The translations under genes were made by a program, and so were the position numbers. Shown piece by piece: positions 30,984 to 42,214 of a stretch of 44,346 nucleotides of DNA; the first letter of the stretch is position 1; the number at the start of each line of letters is the position of its first letter. Below the pieces are notes generated by a model. The model was not told the origin of the DNA, did not search any database, and saw only the letters and a program-made list of their open reading frames with translations. Source of the stretch: Priapulus caudatus (taxonomy: Eukaryota; Priapulida; Priapulimorpha; Priapulimorphida; Priapulidae); the NCBI RefSeq assembly GCF_000485595.1, contig NW_014577116.1, positions 1 to 44,346 on the forward strand, written 5' to 3'.

Positions 30984-33900
30984 ATGAATAACAAATTGCT
31001 TCTCATATTTCTCTTAGTTTTACCAGCAGTGCTTATTGTGATAACAGATGGTGAGTTTGTAAACTGACCCATACGTATTGCTATGTAGAGTAACGATCAC
31101 TGTTTACGTGTAGCTTCGCTTACGTGGCAAGTATTTCGTGGACAATTTTGTACTTTCTTTACAACATTATTATAGTCAGGAGCTTAAATCAAAGTAATTA
31201 TTCGAAAAAAATTGTTTTTTTGCCAAGAACTAGAATTAAGTAATGCAAAACGTATTCAATAAATAGTTGGAAATTCGTTTAGACACGTACATGATACGTC
31301 TGTACTGTAGACAATGTAGAGCCTACTGTTTGTGACGTGTGGTTAGGCTAAGTTGGACGGCTCGATACCATACAGATAGAGATAGAATAAATTTGTAGTT
31401 TGCTCGTAGTATATTTTGCAAGACCACAGCTTGACTTATCGTCAGAGCGTCAGAACAGAAATGGTAAATTTGTAATGTTTGTTAATGTTATCTCTTGTTC
31501 TTGTGATGTATTCTAGCAGACCAATTAAGTCATTGTTGTTCATAGACCGAATAATTCTGTCCCATATAACCTTTTTTATATTTTGGTGAGGATTATATTG
31601 GGACAGAACGGGGTTCATTGAAATTTCGTGAGATCGCATGCAAAATGCATGCGCTGCGAATGCGGCCCGTACGCCGCTATTGGCGTGAAAAAAACCTTGC
31701 CGTTCCCTTCTGCATAACTTCACCTTGCTACAGATATGTGTATACATTCACTTCAATCGTTATTCACTTCTTAAAAGATTGTTTTTCAGAAACCTGCTTC
31801 ATTCAACTTTCGTAAATAACATTCGTCATTTACAAACAATCAGACCAATCAGAGCGAGGCTATCAGCCCTCCTGCAGCGCCACAGATACAAGCGAGAACC
31901 AGGCTATTGCAACACTCGCTCTGATTGGTCTGATTGTTTGTAAATGGCCAATGTTATTTACGAAAGTGGAATGAAGCGGGTTTCTGAAAAACAATCTTTT
32001 AAGAAGTGAATAACGATTGAAGTGAATGTATACACATATCTGTAGCAAGGTGAAGTCATGTAGAAGGGAACGGTAGGGTTTTTTTCGCGCCAATAGCGGC
32101 GTATGGGGCGCATTCGCAGCGCATGCATTTTGCATGCGATCTCACGAAATTTCAATGAACCCCGTTCTGTCCCAATAACCAACACCAAAATATAAAAAAG
32201 GTTATATGCAGGCTTTCATTTTTAAGGGGCGCGATCGCGCTCGCGCTCCACCGCGCACCATAAATTGTGCCATGGTGCGCGCATCATCGCGCCTCATAAA
32301 AGTGGTTGAAATCGCGCACCAAAAGTCTGTGTATCGATCGATCGTGTACATCAAAAGCCGCCGCGTCACGCGTGGCCTTGAGGCTAGTTTTCCCTGTCCA
32401 TAGAGTTGTCAATGTTGCAATGGATCGCGAGCCCTGAGTATCTATTCTAGCCCAACTCTAGTTTCAGTAGCCAATGAGAATGCAACTTTCATACACCCTT
32501 CGCAGGGCTCAATTTTAACAGTCGTCCGGTCGTCCGTGACGACTGGATTTTCTCTCGGGCAACTACAAATTGCTTCCGTGGTTGTCCGGTGTCCAACCTC
32601 TATAAAAATGTTATATTCATAATGCGCGCGTTCATTTTACATACGGCCAGGGTTGCACAATACGCTGCAAACGTACATGTCTAGACGCATTGTCTGGCTT
32701 GCTTGATACAAAGTATAACATTAACGTGTTTAACAACACAATGTTTCGTGTTAATTTTCAATTTTTGCTCATCTGTGACTTGACACAGTGTTAGTAATGT
32801 TAGTAATGTTAGTAGTTAATGTAAATGTTATGAAATAAATTTTATGCAACTTTTAATTACTATTATTATACGTCATTGATCCCAGCATCATTTACACATT
32901 ACCAATATTTTATTATCTTCATATAATGAGTGAAACAATGCGAATGGCCATGTCTGCTGTCACTGCAATACGTACAAAATGTACATGATTAGGCCTTTTG
33001 CTTTACAGCACTGAGCATCACGTGAGCAGAGCGCATGCAGAACATGTTTAAATAATATCCGGACAACCAAAACTCTTGAGGGACAACCCTTTTGGGTCTC
33101 TTGGTTGTCCTCCGGACAACCCAAAAAAAACCTTAAAATTGAGCACTGCGCCTTCGTCGTATGGCAGACCTTTTAAGAATGGCAGACCTTTTAAATTTAA
33201 GGGTGTGATTTTTAGTGGAGCCATAGCTCCATCATGCCTCTTAAGGGTGTGATTTTTTAATGGAACTCTCCATCATGCCTCTTAAGGGTGTGATTATGGA
33301 GCGTGAAAAGTCCCCCTATGGTGTTCTAGGGGAGTCATTAGTAGTCCTCCTGTACTTTTCAAATCTGAAAGCTTGTATATGGGACAGAATTATTCGGTCT
33401 ATGTTGTTCAGTGACATTGCATTAAAATCACGATTGCAATTTCTGTTCTGACAACAAAAATTACAAGTTTACAATTTCTGTTGTATAAAAATTGCCACAT
33501 TTGTTTAGGTTGTTGGTCCCTAGAATAGCGTCAGATTATATAAAAAGTTATGCCGCAATTTATTGGTTTAACACACATAGATAGAGCAAGAGATAATTAC
33601 TGCTATTTGTTATTATTACAAACTACAAATTTATAGCAGTGGCAGTGATAGTCAGCAGGGTGAAAAACTGATAATTGGAGGCACTGGTCCAGCAGGACCA
33701 GTACCTCTGAGGAAGTACTGGTCCTGGTCAGTAGGCACTGGTCCAGGATTTCTGTCATAGCAAAGGGAATGACTCGGATATGGGGACGTTTTTATAGGGG
33801 GGGGGGATGGTGCAATTTGGTGATGTGCATTCTAAGGTATTCTTAAAAATTATATTTTTTACTCATTTCGATACACTGATGCGTAGTAAATCGGAACAAG

Positions 33901-36900
33901 TCCAAAGATCAATCTCAAAAATCAATCAAATCAATCAAAGATCAAAAATCAACGATCAAAAATCAACGATCAAAACATCAAAGATCAGCGGTCTCTGAAG
34001 ACCGCCCATTATTCCTATAAATTATCATATTTAATTACAGGGGTCTTTTTACAAATTCAGCAATGGTGTCTACGTGCTCAGGTGTGCTTGTGTGGAGATA
34101 CGTTTTATGTTTGCCTACACATTTATATAATGTACATTGTACAGTGATACAATATACATATAAAATACTTTTAACAACTTGTGTTTATCAGAGCTAAATT
34201 GTGCATGATTTTATTTCCAGATCACACACGCACGCACGCACGCACGCACACATACACGTAATGTGGAAATAAAAGCATTACAAATAAAAGGAACTTGAAT
34301 TAAGAAATAATAAATATCTTCTTAGCACATATTAGTCTTTGGAAAAGAAAATAAAGTTAATCTGTCAGAGTTAGATCCATAATTAAGTTATTTAATATCT
34401 AAATTATAATATAGAGATTTCCAGGATTCCAGCAAAGTTTTGCTGTCCAAGTTTTGGAATCCAGCGATTCCAGGAAAGTTTTGCTGTTGCGCTCTCATAC
34501 CAGCGGTGCCCGGCCACCTCCTACATATGTAATAATGAACATGCACCCTGGCACGCAGCTGAAAGTGAAACAATCAATAATGCACTCGCCCCTCCCCCCT
34601 ACTTCAATCAGTGCCGACCAGCCAACAGGCACGTACGGAGGCTGTGCATAGCTCTAGTACTATAGCCCACGTACAGTTGCCGCAGGCCTGCCACATACGG
34701 AAACTTAAAAAAAAAATAGGAAAGGTCAATACAAATGTTTGTGTCGGCCCCTTTTTGGCGGGTCGGTCGGGTGAGGGCAAACAAACAACATTTTTATTAT
34801 GGCCTCAGTTTGGTAAATTTTTTATTTCCTGTGCGGCGATTATGTAGTCGCCCCGCCGGACCAGCTGACAGGAGCAAGCAGTCGCCCGGTCGATTTTCTA
34901 ATCGCCACTGGCGACTGGGCGACCGCTTGTTTCTCACGCTGGTCAGTTAGAATATTTTTCATCATGCTTTTCCTGCTCTGTCTCTGTATAACAAGTCAGT
35001 CATGTATACACCAAAATATACTTAGCCGATAGTGCCATGCTCAATTAGAGGCTTATCTAGCCTAGCCTAGTATCTATGTAACGGCAGGCACAATTTGCAT
35101 ATTAATACACTGTGTTATACAATATGCTTGTAGTGCTGTGCATAGTTGCAAGGATAGCGTGCACTCGTACATCATTATTTTCACAAAAATATACAAGGAT
35201 TGAAATCTGTACATCATGTTGACGTAGATAATTGATGATGCTACTTGTTTCTCGTGACTCCCTGCCCATGCACTTTGATATGGTAACTTTAAATAAAGCA
35301 ATGGAGATTGAGTACCAGTCTAGAACCATTTACGTTACTCAGTGAGAAACATTTTTATTTATGAAATCATTCCTTCGAGTAATACCCGCTTTGAGCATGA
35401 GTCCTAAAAAACTTACTGTCTATATGGAACTCACAAAAATTTTGTATAGCTTTCCTGTGCAAATATGAATAAAAGTGTGATATGGTGGAACGAACAATTC
35501 CACAACTATCTTATGTTGCTGTGTTTGTTGTTGGTGTATTAGTTGAGGCAAAGCCGAAAAGTTTTTTGTGTGTATTAATGAATGTTTCTAAATGTCATTG
35601 TTCTTTAGGCGGAGGTAGGTCTTCATTCGTCGCCCATGCCGATGATGCTGTCGAGGATGAGGTAGAAGGCGAGGATGATGTCACAATAGACGATGAGGGT
35701 CCAGGTGCAGGAACGCTAGAAACGGATGCTGTTGTTGCAGATAGTGTAAGTTTGGAAAAATATTTCCCAGCAAATGCATGGTAAAAAATGATATAAAAGC
35801 TATGAATAAAATGAAATAATAACAATTACCGTTGCTGCATTTCGTATCTATATAGGTGAAAATCTTGTTATGTAATTATATAACAGTGGCTATAGGCCTA
35901 TCTTTATACCACGTCAGGGACATATAACTAGAAATTGATATTGTGCCGTCCTGTTACAACACCCAAATTTTGCAGATCATATGAAATTTAAGAAACTATT
36001 CATCTTTGGCCCAGCTGAGAATGTGCTTCATTTGCATTTTTGATTAAAAAAATATAGTAAAGTCAATTATTGAAAGCCTCCTATCAAATAAAACAATCCA
36101 AAACTATGGTTCTTTTCATTTTCTAACATTGATCTCAATTTATATTTATCACCTTAACTTGCATATTTCTAGCTGGTAGTGCATGGTTGCTTGGTTTCCA
36201 GGTGTAGCCATACTAGCATATAATGAACTGTTGCAGGAAGAAGAGGAAGAGGAGGAAGAAGAAAAGGCATTGCAAGCTTCACCTGATGCTCAGACAAAGA
36301 TAGTTTTCAGCAAACCTGACAACTACATGGGTATGCTTTTTATAGGTGTTACAGAATGCAGAGTATTCAATCACGTTGAGCAAATAAATGTGTTTACACA
36401 AGTGCATACACATACCAGCGGTTGCTAGGTCAGCGTATGCCATTACTGTTGGACTGCCAGTCAATACCATTAACTTATAGGCTGGTCCGATGAATTTCTC
36501 AGCTTTGCTGGACCGTGGGTCCGGCGCTAGTATCGTAATCGCAAAGTACTACACCTATAGATTAGGCTAAGTACATTTTTTCATTTGAAAAGTGGCATGT
36601 TATCGAATATATTTTGGAGTAAATGATGCCATGTCTGTTGTAATACCTATCAAGTTAACAGCAGTAAATTCCGTGACATGGAGGCTGACATATTGTTTCC
36701 CCACTATGCACTGTGTAACACAAATCATTTTTGGCCAATGAAATTGGTTTTAACTCTACCCATGCATAGTTACTTTAAAGGCATAATGGGCCCATTGATT
36801 ATGCAAAGTTGATGAATGCTACAGCCTACAGTAACTGGCACCTTGTGTAGTTAATAAGTACATAACCTTACACATGGTGCAAAATTAACGGGAGCCCGGA

Positions 36901-39900
36901 GTCAAATACTCTCTGATTTACTGTCGGACTCCCTGATTTGACATATGCAGGAGTCCGTGTGACTCCCTGAAAATTCTGCCATAGGCTAACTAGTTCGTTC
37001 TGGACAGAGCACGGCCTCGTGGAATTACCGTATTTTTCCAGCTAATGTCCAAAGAAAATTTGGCAGACATGCAACTGCATGAATCTTCAAAATAAGAACA
37101 TGCGTTACTGTTTTAATATCTTTAATTTTGAACTTCAGACTGCGGACTCTCTCTTTTTGAGGGTAGGGAGTCCGTTGGACTCCCGTGTTCAATAGTTAAT
37201 TTCTACCCCTGTTACATCCAAACGTGTATTAGCTTGTCCAATATCACTGCTGGTTACTAAGAAATGTCTAATTGAAATCCGAGGTCAAATAAATCGGTTG
37301 TTTACAGTTTCAAAGCGGCGCCAAAGCAGGTGTGATACAGATTATAGTGCACCGGATATTTTCGCACGCATGCTCGGACGTATGCAATGCTATCATCAGT
37401 GATTTCGATCCTTGTGGTCTGAGTGCGCATTCGTTCATGCAGTATCTCTGCGCACTGGTAGATCGTCTCCAGCTGTTAGCGTTCAGCTGCTTGAAAGCTC
37501 ATGCCGCTGTATTGCGCTCAGCTGGCAAGCTAGCGATAATTGTAATGAACGTGGATTCCACATACGAAACACAGACCACCACTGGCACCTCCATTTCATC
37601 TGGCGTCCAAAACATACGGGCCGAACAAATGTTTTACGTCATCGCTTGACTCCTGGATGACATTTACGGCACGTAAATGATACGTTGATAAATATCAACA
37701 ACCGATTTCAAGTCTTGTTTGTAATGTAACCAGCAGTGGTATTGGACAAGTTAATACGCGTTTGGCTGTAAGGTTATGTACTTATTAACTACATAAGGTG
37801 CCAGTTACTGTAGCATTCGTCAACATTGCATAATCAATGGGCCTATTATGCCTTTAAGTAAGACTATCAGGATGACTCTGATTCTGAGGGAGTCAATAGA
37901 ATAAAGCTGAAGTGAACCAGGTTACAAAATGAAAATGTAATATCTGCAAAATGGCACTTGATGTTATATTGGGATAAATCATTGTAGAATGCATGCCAAG
38001 AATCAACCAGAGCGCACCAATTAACCAACCAGCTTTAACAACCGAATCATTATATTTATAGCTACTAAAATATGGCAACATGCTAATATACTCAATTGAT
38101 TTACCCATAAGGTGCATTTTTCACATGCTGGAAATATTTTCGGTCTGGCAAAAAGTCTTCTGGTCCTGTAAAAATACAACTACAGGATGGAATGTTCTGT
38201 AAAAATGAAATCTATTGGTGACCCCTGGCACATTGGCATTTGGCAATTAAATTATACATATTTTAGTTTTAGGGTTAATTGAGATTTATTCATGATAATG
38301 ATCAATGCAAATTTTTCTTATAAAAAATTAATTAGACAGCAAACGGCCTTAAATATGTGTGTGTGAGTGTGAATTTGTTTGTTAGCTTGTCAACTCCTGT
38401 TGCATCTGTTGCCACTTGCTGGCATGACGTCAGTTGCACTCTGAGTTTATTTTGGTTCACCACAGTGTATAACTCCTACAGAGTTGTTATCATTAGTAGT
38501 AGACAAGCAAAGCAGTATAGGTTGTCGGAGCATTATAATTAACGTTTGTTTACTTTAATTATTTGCAGAAATGCCAGCAGGAGCAATTGTGAAGTTCCTA
38601 GTGGGATTCATCAACAACGGTGAAAAGGATTTTATTGTAGACAGCATCGATGCAGCCTTCCGATACCCACAAGACTACAGCTTTTACATCCAAAATGTAA
38701 GCAATTAATTTACTTAATGCGAGTCATGAAGAAGTGTTCGGTAAGGAAATATATCAGGTTTATTGCTGGAATAAGTTGCCGATTGTCTAAGTCATTTGTT
38801 ACTGTATTTATGCTGCCAGTTTATCCCCTTGCTACTGTTTAATTGTATAATTGCAATAAGTAAATGTTCAACTTGTCATTACCTTCAGCTAAAAAAAAAT
38901 TGTATGCTGCATCATAAATATTGAATTGTAAAACACAACTGCTACTTGGTATATTTGTCTGCATATACACCTATAGAGAGCAATGAAGTGACTAGGAAAT
39001 TATAGGAAAGCGTGTTTTCGATAGTAACTAACATATATATGGTTTTTTCTCCTAGTTTACTGCGGCCTATTATGGACGATTGGTAGAATCCAAGAAGCAA
39101 GCAACATTTGACTACAGCTTTATGCCTAGTGAGAACTTCAATGCAAGACCCTTTGGTCTGACTATTAACCTTAACTATAGAGATGTTGTAAGTAACCATA
39201 TAAAATCATTAGTTTAGTATAATTGTTGCAACAAGTGCGATGAGAAATTTGTTTGGTAGGATTACAAACAAACCAAGTTGCATGATTCACAGTAATAAGG
39301 TGATAGATACCATATGCTGAATTTGTTTTTCTGGCACTTTCTGAAAAACCTATCATTTCGTATTGTGAAGTTATAGGAAAATCAAAGTGCCGATATCAAT
39401 GTGATTCAACTCCAGGTGCAGCTGCCTCTGCTGTAGCTTCTGTACCAGTCGTAGAAACAGACAGTCTATACACAGCCGAGCATGAATGAAAGGGCTTTTG
39501 TAGGGATATTGGGCAAAACTGTTGTTATGTCTTGGAATATGTTCAACAGTACACACAACTAGTCACTGAAGCATACGTATCTAGTGATCACATCCTTGCA
39601 GAAAGATATATTAGATAAAGGGTCATACCTTTATGAGGCTGACTGCTGACGTGTGTTTAAAACCGTATTGTTAGCTCATCTGACATAGTCAGATGCAGCT
39701 TGTAGAATCGCATGATTGTCCGTGCGTGCGTCCGTCCGTCAACAGTTGGGCACAAGTCTAAACGGCTAGACGTACAGATTCGAAAGTCGGGACGTAGGGG
39801 GGTAATCCGAAAACGAGTTGGGATGTCGAAGCTGGGGGTCAAAGGTCAAGAGGTGTAAAAGAAGGAACATTCTTTCCTTAACTTAAGGTATAGGGAGGAA

Positions 39901-41786
39901 ATGCAGAATTGCGGCACAAATCTAAACGGCTCGACCTGGGCTCGTGATAGTCGGTGTATAGCATCATGGTAGGAAAAGCCATCACTGTGCCGAAATTGGA
40001 GGTCACAGGTCAAAGGTCAATGGGCACAGGGCAGATTTTGACGGAGCGATTGAAAAACTTTTTTGTTTCAGCACTGACCTCTCATTTTTATAACTTTATT
40101 GAAAGCACCATGAAATGTGCTTTCCACTGACATGCGAAGAGTAAGTGTCTGATAACCTTTTGACCCTCAAGAGAAAATTTTTTTAATAGGGTTAGGGTTA
40201 AGGTCACAATGCACCATAAAACAGGAGTTTCACGCACGCGATTTGTATCAACCAATGGGATTTGGGAAGTGAGCAGAATGCAGAAGGTTGCTGAAATGAT
40301 GTGTACGCAACTGTGTATCTGCATATCTGCGCCTAACAAAGGTGTCACTACGCACGACTTAAATGTTACGTTTATAGCCGTAGCAACAAACCTCAGATGA
40401 GCCCAGACGCTCTGCGGCTCTTGTTTTGTGAATGCAATTCCTTATATGTAGGGAGTTCCATAACTATTTTAATAGTGTATAAAAATGTAACCCTTATTCT
40501 CTAATAAGAAGCTGCAATTTGGTATGGCAAAGCTACCTTGCCTGGTATGTGTGCAGTTGACCTATGATTTTCAAAACATAAACAATGAGTAGCAATTTTA
40601 ATTCTAAAGCAACAAATTCTCAACTTGCCTAAGTGAAAACAGTTCTTTAATATATTATGTGTTGTTAGCTGAGTGCTATGACTCTGTGGCACTTGTTTTG
40701 CATGCAAGTTTAGTCCTGGTGTAGGTATGCAATTTGCTCGTTACAGAGTGCATGTATGCATCGTGCAATCATTTTGCTGCGTGTGTTTATCCTTTTAATG
40801 CAGAAGCTACCTATTTATTGCAGGAGGGTTCTTTGTACCAAGATGCTCTGTTTAACGAAACCATCAGCATAATCGAAGTTGATGAAGGTCTTGATGGTGA
40901 AACGTGAGTGAATTCTTGGTCACCGGAAATGAGCTTTATAACATAAATTTATGTACTTTCCATGATTTTTTTTAATGGGCATAGGGATGTAATAATTTGC
41001 TTGTGTCATTCCCATACTCTAGGATTTATCGCATGAAGATGTGTAGTGCTGTCTTGATGAAACAGTGGTGCCAACTTTATCAGGGCCTCATATAAGTGGT
41101 CGCATCGCTTAAAAAAACATGACTGAAAATCTCTATACACATGTTAACCGCCTAATAGTGGCATTTTCACTGTTTCCGGCCCGTCCCGATAATGCCGCGA
41201 CCACCGTACCAAATGAAGGTAATATTTTTGTCTTGCATAGGTTCTTCCTGTACGTGTTTCTGGCTGCCGTGGCTGTATTGCTACTAGTTGCTGGACAGCA
41301 GTTCCTAGCATCATTCACAAAGAAGAGGGGACAGCGTACCAAAGCACCAGTTGAGATGGGGACATCAAACCATAATGATGTGGATTACGACTGGATACCT
41401 AAGCAAACACTTGATGACATGAGTGCGTCAATACTACCAATAGATCGTTTGGATGGTGTAAATTTAGTGTTGTCTGGTTAACATTTAAAAAGTAAAAGCA
41501 GAATGGTTTAAGTGCTTGGAATAGTGTAACATGCTGTTTTTGACAAATTGGTAACAGCTACACTACTTGTCGTTATGGCAGATATGCTAATGTTCGTTTA
41601 AGGTTTGTGGTTCCATTGTTTTTTTCTGAAGGTAATTTAATAATTGTATTGCTAATATTAACGTTTTCTGTATGTTAAAAAATTTTAGTTTGAGATATTA
41701 CAATTATTCTTGCAGAGAAATCTCCCAGAAGGACACCCAGGCAGTCACCACGACAAAGGCGCACGAAAGGAAGTTCAGAGGACTAG
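30984..41786 (+). CDS. SSR1: Translocon-associated protein subunit alpha (TRAP-alpha, signal sequence receptor alpha), 8 exons
   Basis: Coding exons are 30984-31050, 35609-35745, 36237-36330, 38569-38696, 39056-39187, 40824-40903, 41241-41422 and 41716-41786. They total 891 nt (296 residues; vertebrate SSR1 is about 286). All introns are GT..AG and the phases join cleanly. An in-frame TAA at 30975 fixes the start. Residues 1-22 are a hydrophobic signal peptide. Residues about 30-80 are acidic, with nine glutamates at 69-77. Residues 101-212 form the conserved lumenal domain ([26 protein letters not shown]-like). Asparagine sequons are NFT at 142 and NET at 197. A membrane segment spans about 214-235. 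The cytosolic tail has EMGTS, DW-IP and a basic SPRRTPR end. Known role: a subunit of the TRAP complex beside the Sec61 channel in the ER membrane, assisting translocation of secretory proteins. Identification rests on motifs recalled from the family, and the match runs over the whole length. Confidence 0.97.
32209..33375. mobile_element. DNA element inserted in the right arm of the foldback (1167 bp)
   Basis: It is bordered by TATATG at 32203-32208 and 33376-33381, a 6 bp duplication. Removing the insert and one TATATG restores the order GGTTATATGGGACAG seen inverted in the intact left arm. The ends CAGGCTTTCA and TGAAAGCTTG form 10 bp inverted termini with one mismatch. No transposase is visible. 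The interior holds a GC-rich palindromic stretch (32225-32300) and a hAT-like element. Confidence 0.75.
32503..33148. mobile_element. hAT-like non-autonomous element (646 bp) nested inside the 32209 insertion
   Basis: The ends are CAGGGCTCAATTTTAA and TTAAAATTGAGCACTG (inverted). The flanks ACCCTTCG (32495-32502) and CGCCTTCG (33149-33156) match at 6 of 8 bases. GTCGTCCG / GGACAACC repeats lie near both ends. The CAGGG terminus and 8 bp duplication suggest hAT. Confidence 0.75.
33680..33746. repeat. Cluster of ACTGGTCC / GGACCAGT units
   Basis: ACTGGTCC occurs at 33683, 33717 and 33737, and its complement at 33695. The first two form a hairpin with a 4-base loop. CCAGTAC … GTACTGG gives a second, overlapping hairpin. 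Confidence 0.75.
33893..33988. repeat. Degenerate (ATCAAA)n tandem
   Basis: ATCAATCAAA, AAAAATCAACG and GATCAAA units repeat for about 95 bases inside SSR1 intron 1. Confidence 0.7.
33989..35608. other. Rest of SSR1 intron 1
   Basis: A short (ACGC)n run lies at 34228-34246. A palindromic stretch, AGTCGCC … GGCGACT, lies around 34850-34925. Short frames only. Confidence 0.55.
36779..37853. mobile_element. TTAA-flanked element in SSR1 intron 3 (Kolobok/piggyBac-like, non-autonomous)
   Basis: TTAA at 36775-36778 and 37854-37857 flank inverted ends AGGCATAATGGGCC and GGGCCTATTATGCCT. The arms run about 140 bp: left 36779-36875 plus 37220-37265, right 37720-37853. The left arm is split by a hAT-like insert (36876-37211). 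TTAAAGG ends are typical of Kolobok T2-type elements. A 105-codon frame at 37332-37649 inside has no motif. Confidence 0.8.
36876..37211 (-). mobile_element. hAT-like MITE, copy 2 (336 bp), inserted in the TTAA element
   Basis: It is the inverted counterpart of copy 1 at 25422-25766 along its full length: GGTGCAAAATTAAC at left, GTTAATTTCTACCCCTG at right. The flanks are TTACACAT (36868-36875) and TTACATCC (37212-37219). The uninterrupted right arm of the host element reads the complement of TTACAGCC at this point, which supports an 8 bp duplication that later mutated. Confidence 0.8.
37858..38568. other. Rest of SSR1 intron 3
   Basis: AT-rich sequence with no repeat partner found and no frame with a motif. 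Confidence 0.5.
39674..40402. mobile_element. Dispersed repeat with CGTCCGTCCGTC and inverted ends, in SSR1 intron 5
   Basis: The ends are GCTCATCTGA (39674-39683) and TCAGATGAGC (40393-40402), a perfect 10 bp inverted pair. The left end forms a small hairpin, CATCTGAC-ATA-GTCAGATG. The body contains CGTCCGTCCGTCAACA near 39727 and several AGGTCA units. A similar CGTCCGTCCGTC block recurs at 43820. Confidence 0.6.
41423..41484 (+). other. Possible retained-intron alternative C-terminus of SSR1
   Basis: The donor after exon 7 (TGA|GTGCGT) is weak. If it is not used, the frame stays open through 41481 and ends at a TAA, replacing the basic tail of exon 8 with about 19 residues starting [13 protein letters not shown]. 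The spliced form is clearly the conserved one, so this is only a possible isoform. Confidence 0.3.
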
Positions 41787-42190
41787 TGAAACTACTAGGT
41801 GCAACACCATGGACACACGCGAAAAGCATGCAATGATACATCCTGATATACACTGCCCATCACACCACCACCATTGCCATCATCGTCATCATACGAATGC
41901 TCTACAAATGGTTCCTTTCAATAAGAATGCGTGAATAAGTATCATTTTGAGAATGGAAAAGTTTGGAGAACATTCTCTAATGAGGTGATGGTTTTCGAAA
42001 TTAGATAAGGCCAAAACAAAATATAGGTGTGGTTATGGTTTCCTGACCAACCCTATTTATTCCCAGCGACCCTAAACATTTTATTTTAAATTTTCTTTAA
42101 AGTAAAAAAAAAATTTTTTAATTAAAAAAAATATGAATTGCAGTTCCTGCTTCGAAAGGCACAACGCACATCCTTCGGACATGGTTCGTA

Positions 42191-42214
42191 AATAAAATAT
42201 TTCAAGAAAATAAA
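42191..42214 (+). terminator. Candidate polyadenylation signals for SSR1
   Basis: Two AATAAA hexamers lie at 42191-42196 and 42209-42214, about 400 bases past the SSR1 stop at 41786. They would give a short 3' UTR. Another AAATAAAAA lies near 43630. Which one is used cannot be told from sequence. Confidence 0.4.

Larger units (their letters stand above)
31449..33452. mobile_element. Foldback element in SSR1 intron 1, split by a younger insertion
   Basis: The inner arms 31563-31858 and 31915-32208 are inverted copies of about 295 bp around a 56-base loop. The left arm continues outward to 31449 (GTCAGAACAGAAAT … CATAGACCGAATAATTCTG). Its inverted counterpart appears only at 33382-33452, so the right arm is interrupted by 32209-33375. 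The outer right arm is also about 45 bases shorter. The ORFs here (for example 31442-31747 and 31958-32188) are mirror artefacts of the arms. No outer target duplication is clear. Confidence 0.8.

Noticed and set aside
31442-32188. Paired open frames on both strands (RYWREKN-like peptides)
   Set aside because: The same peptide appears from both arms of the foldback element, with no coding constraint.
35482-35784. 100-codon + frame as a separate gene
   Set aside because: Its second half is SSR1 exon 2; the rest is intron read-through.
37332-37649. 105-codon + frame as a transposase fragment
   Set aside because: It lies inside the TTAA element but has no DDE-type or zinc-finger motif.
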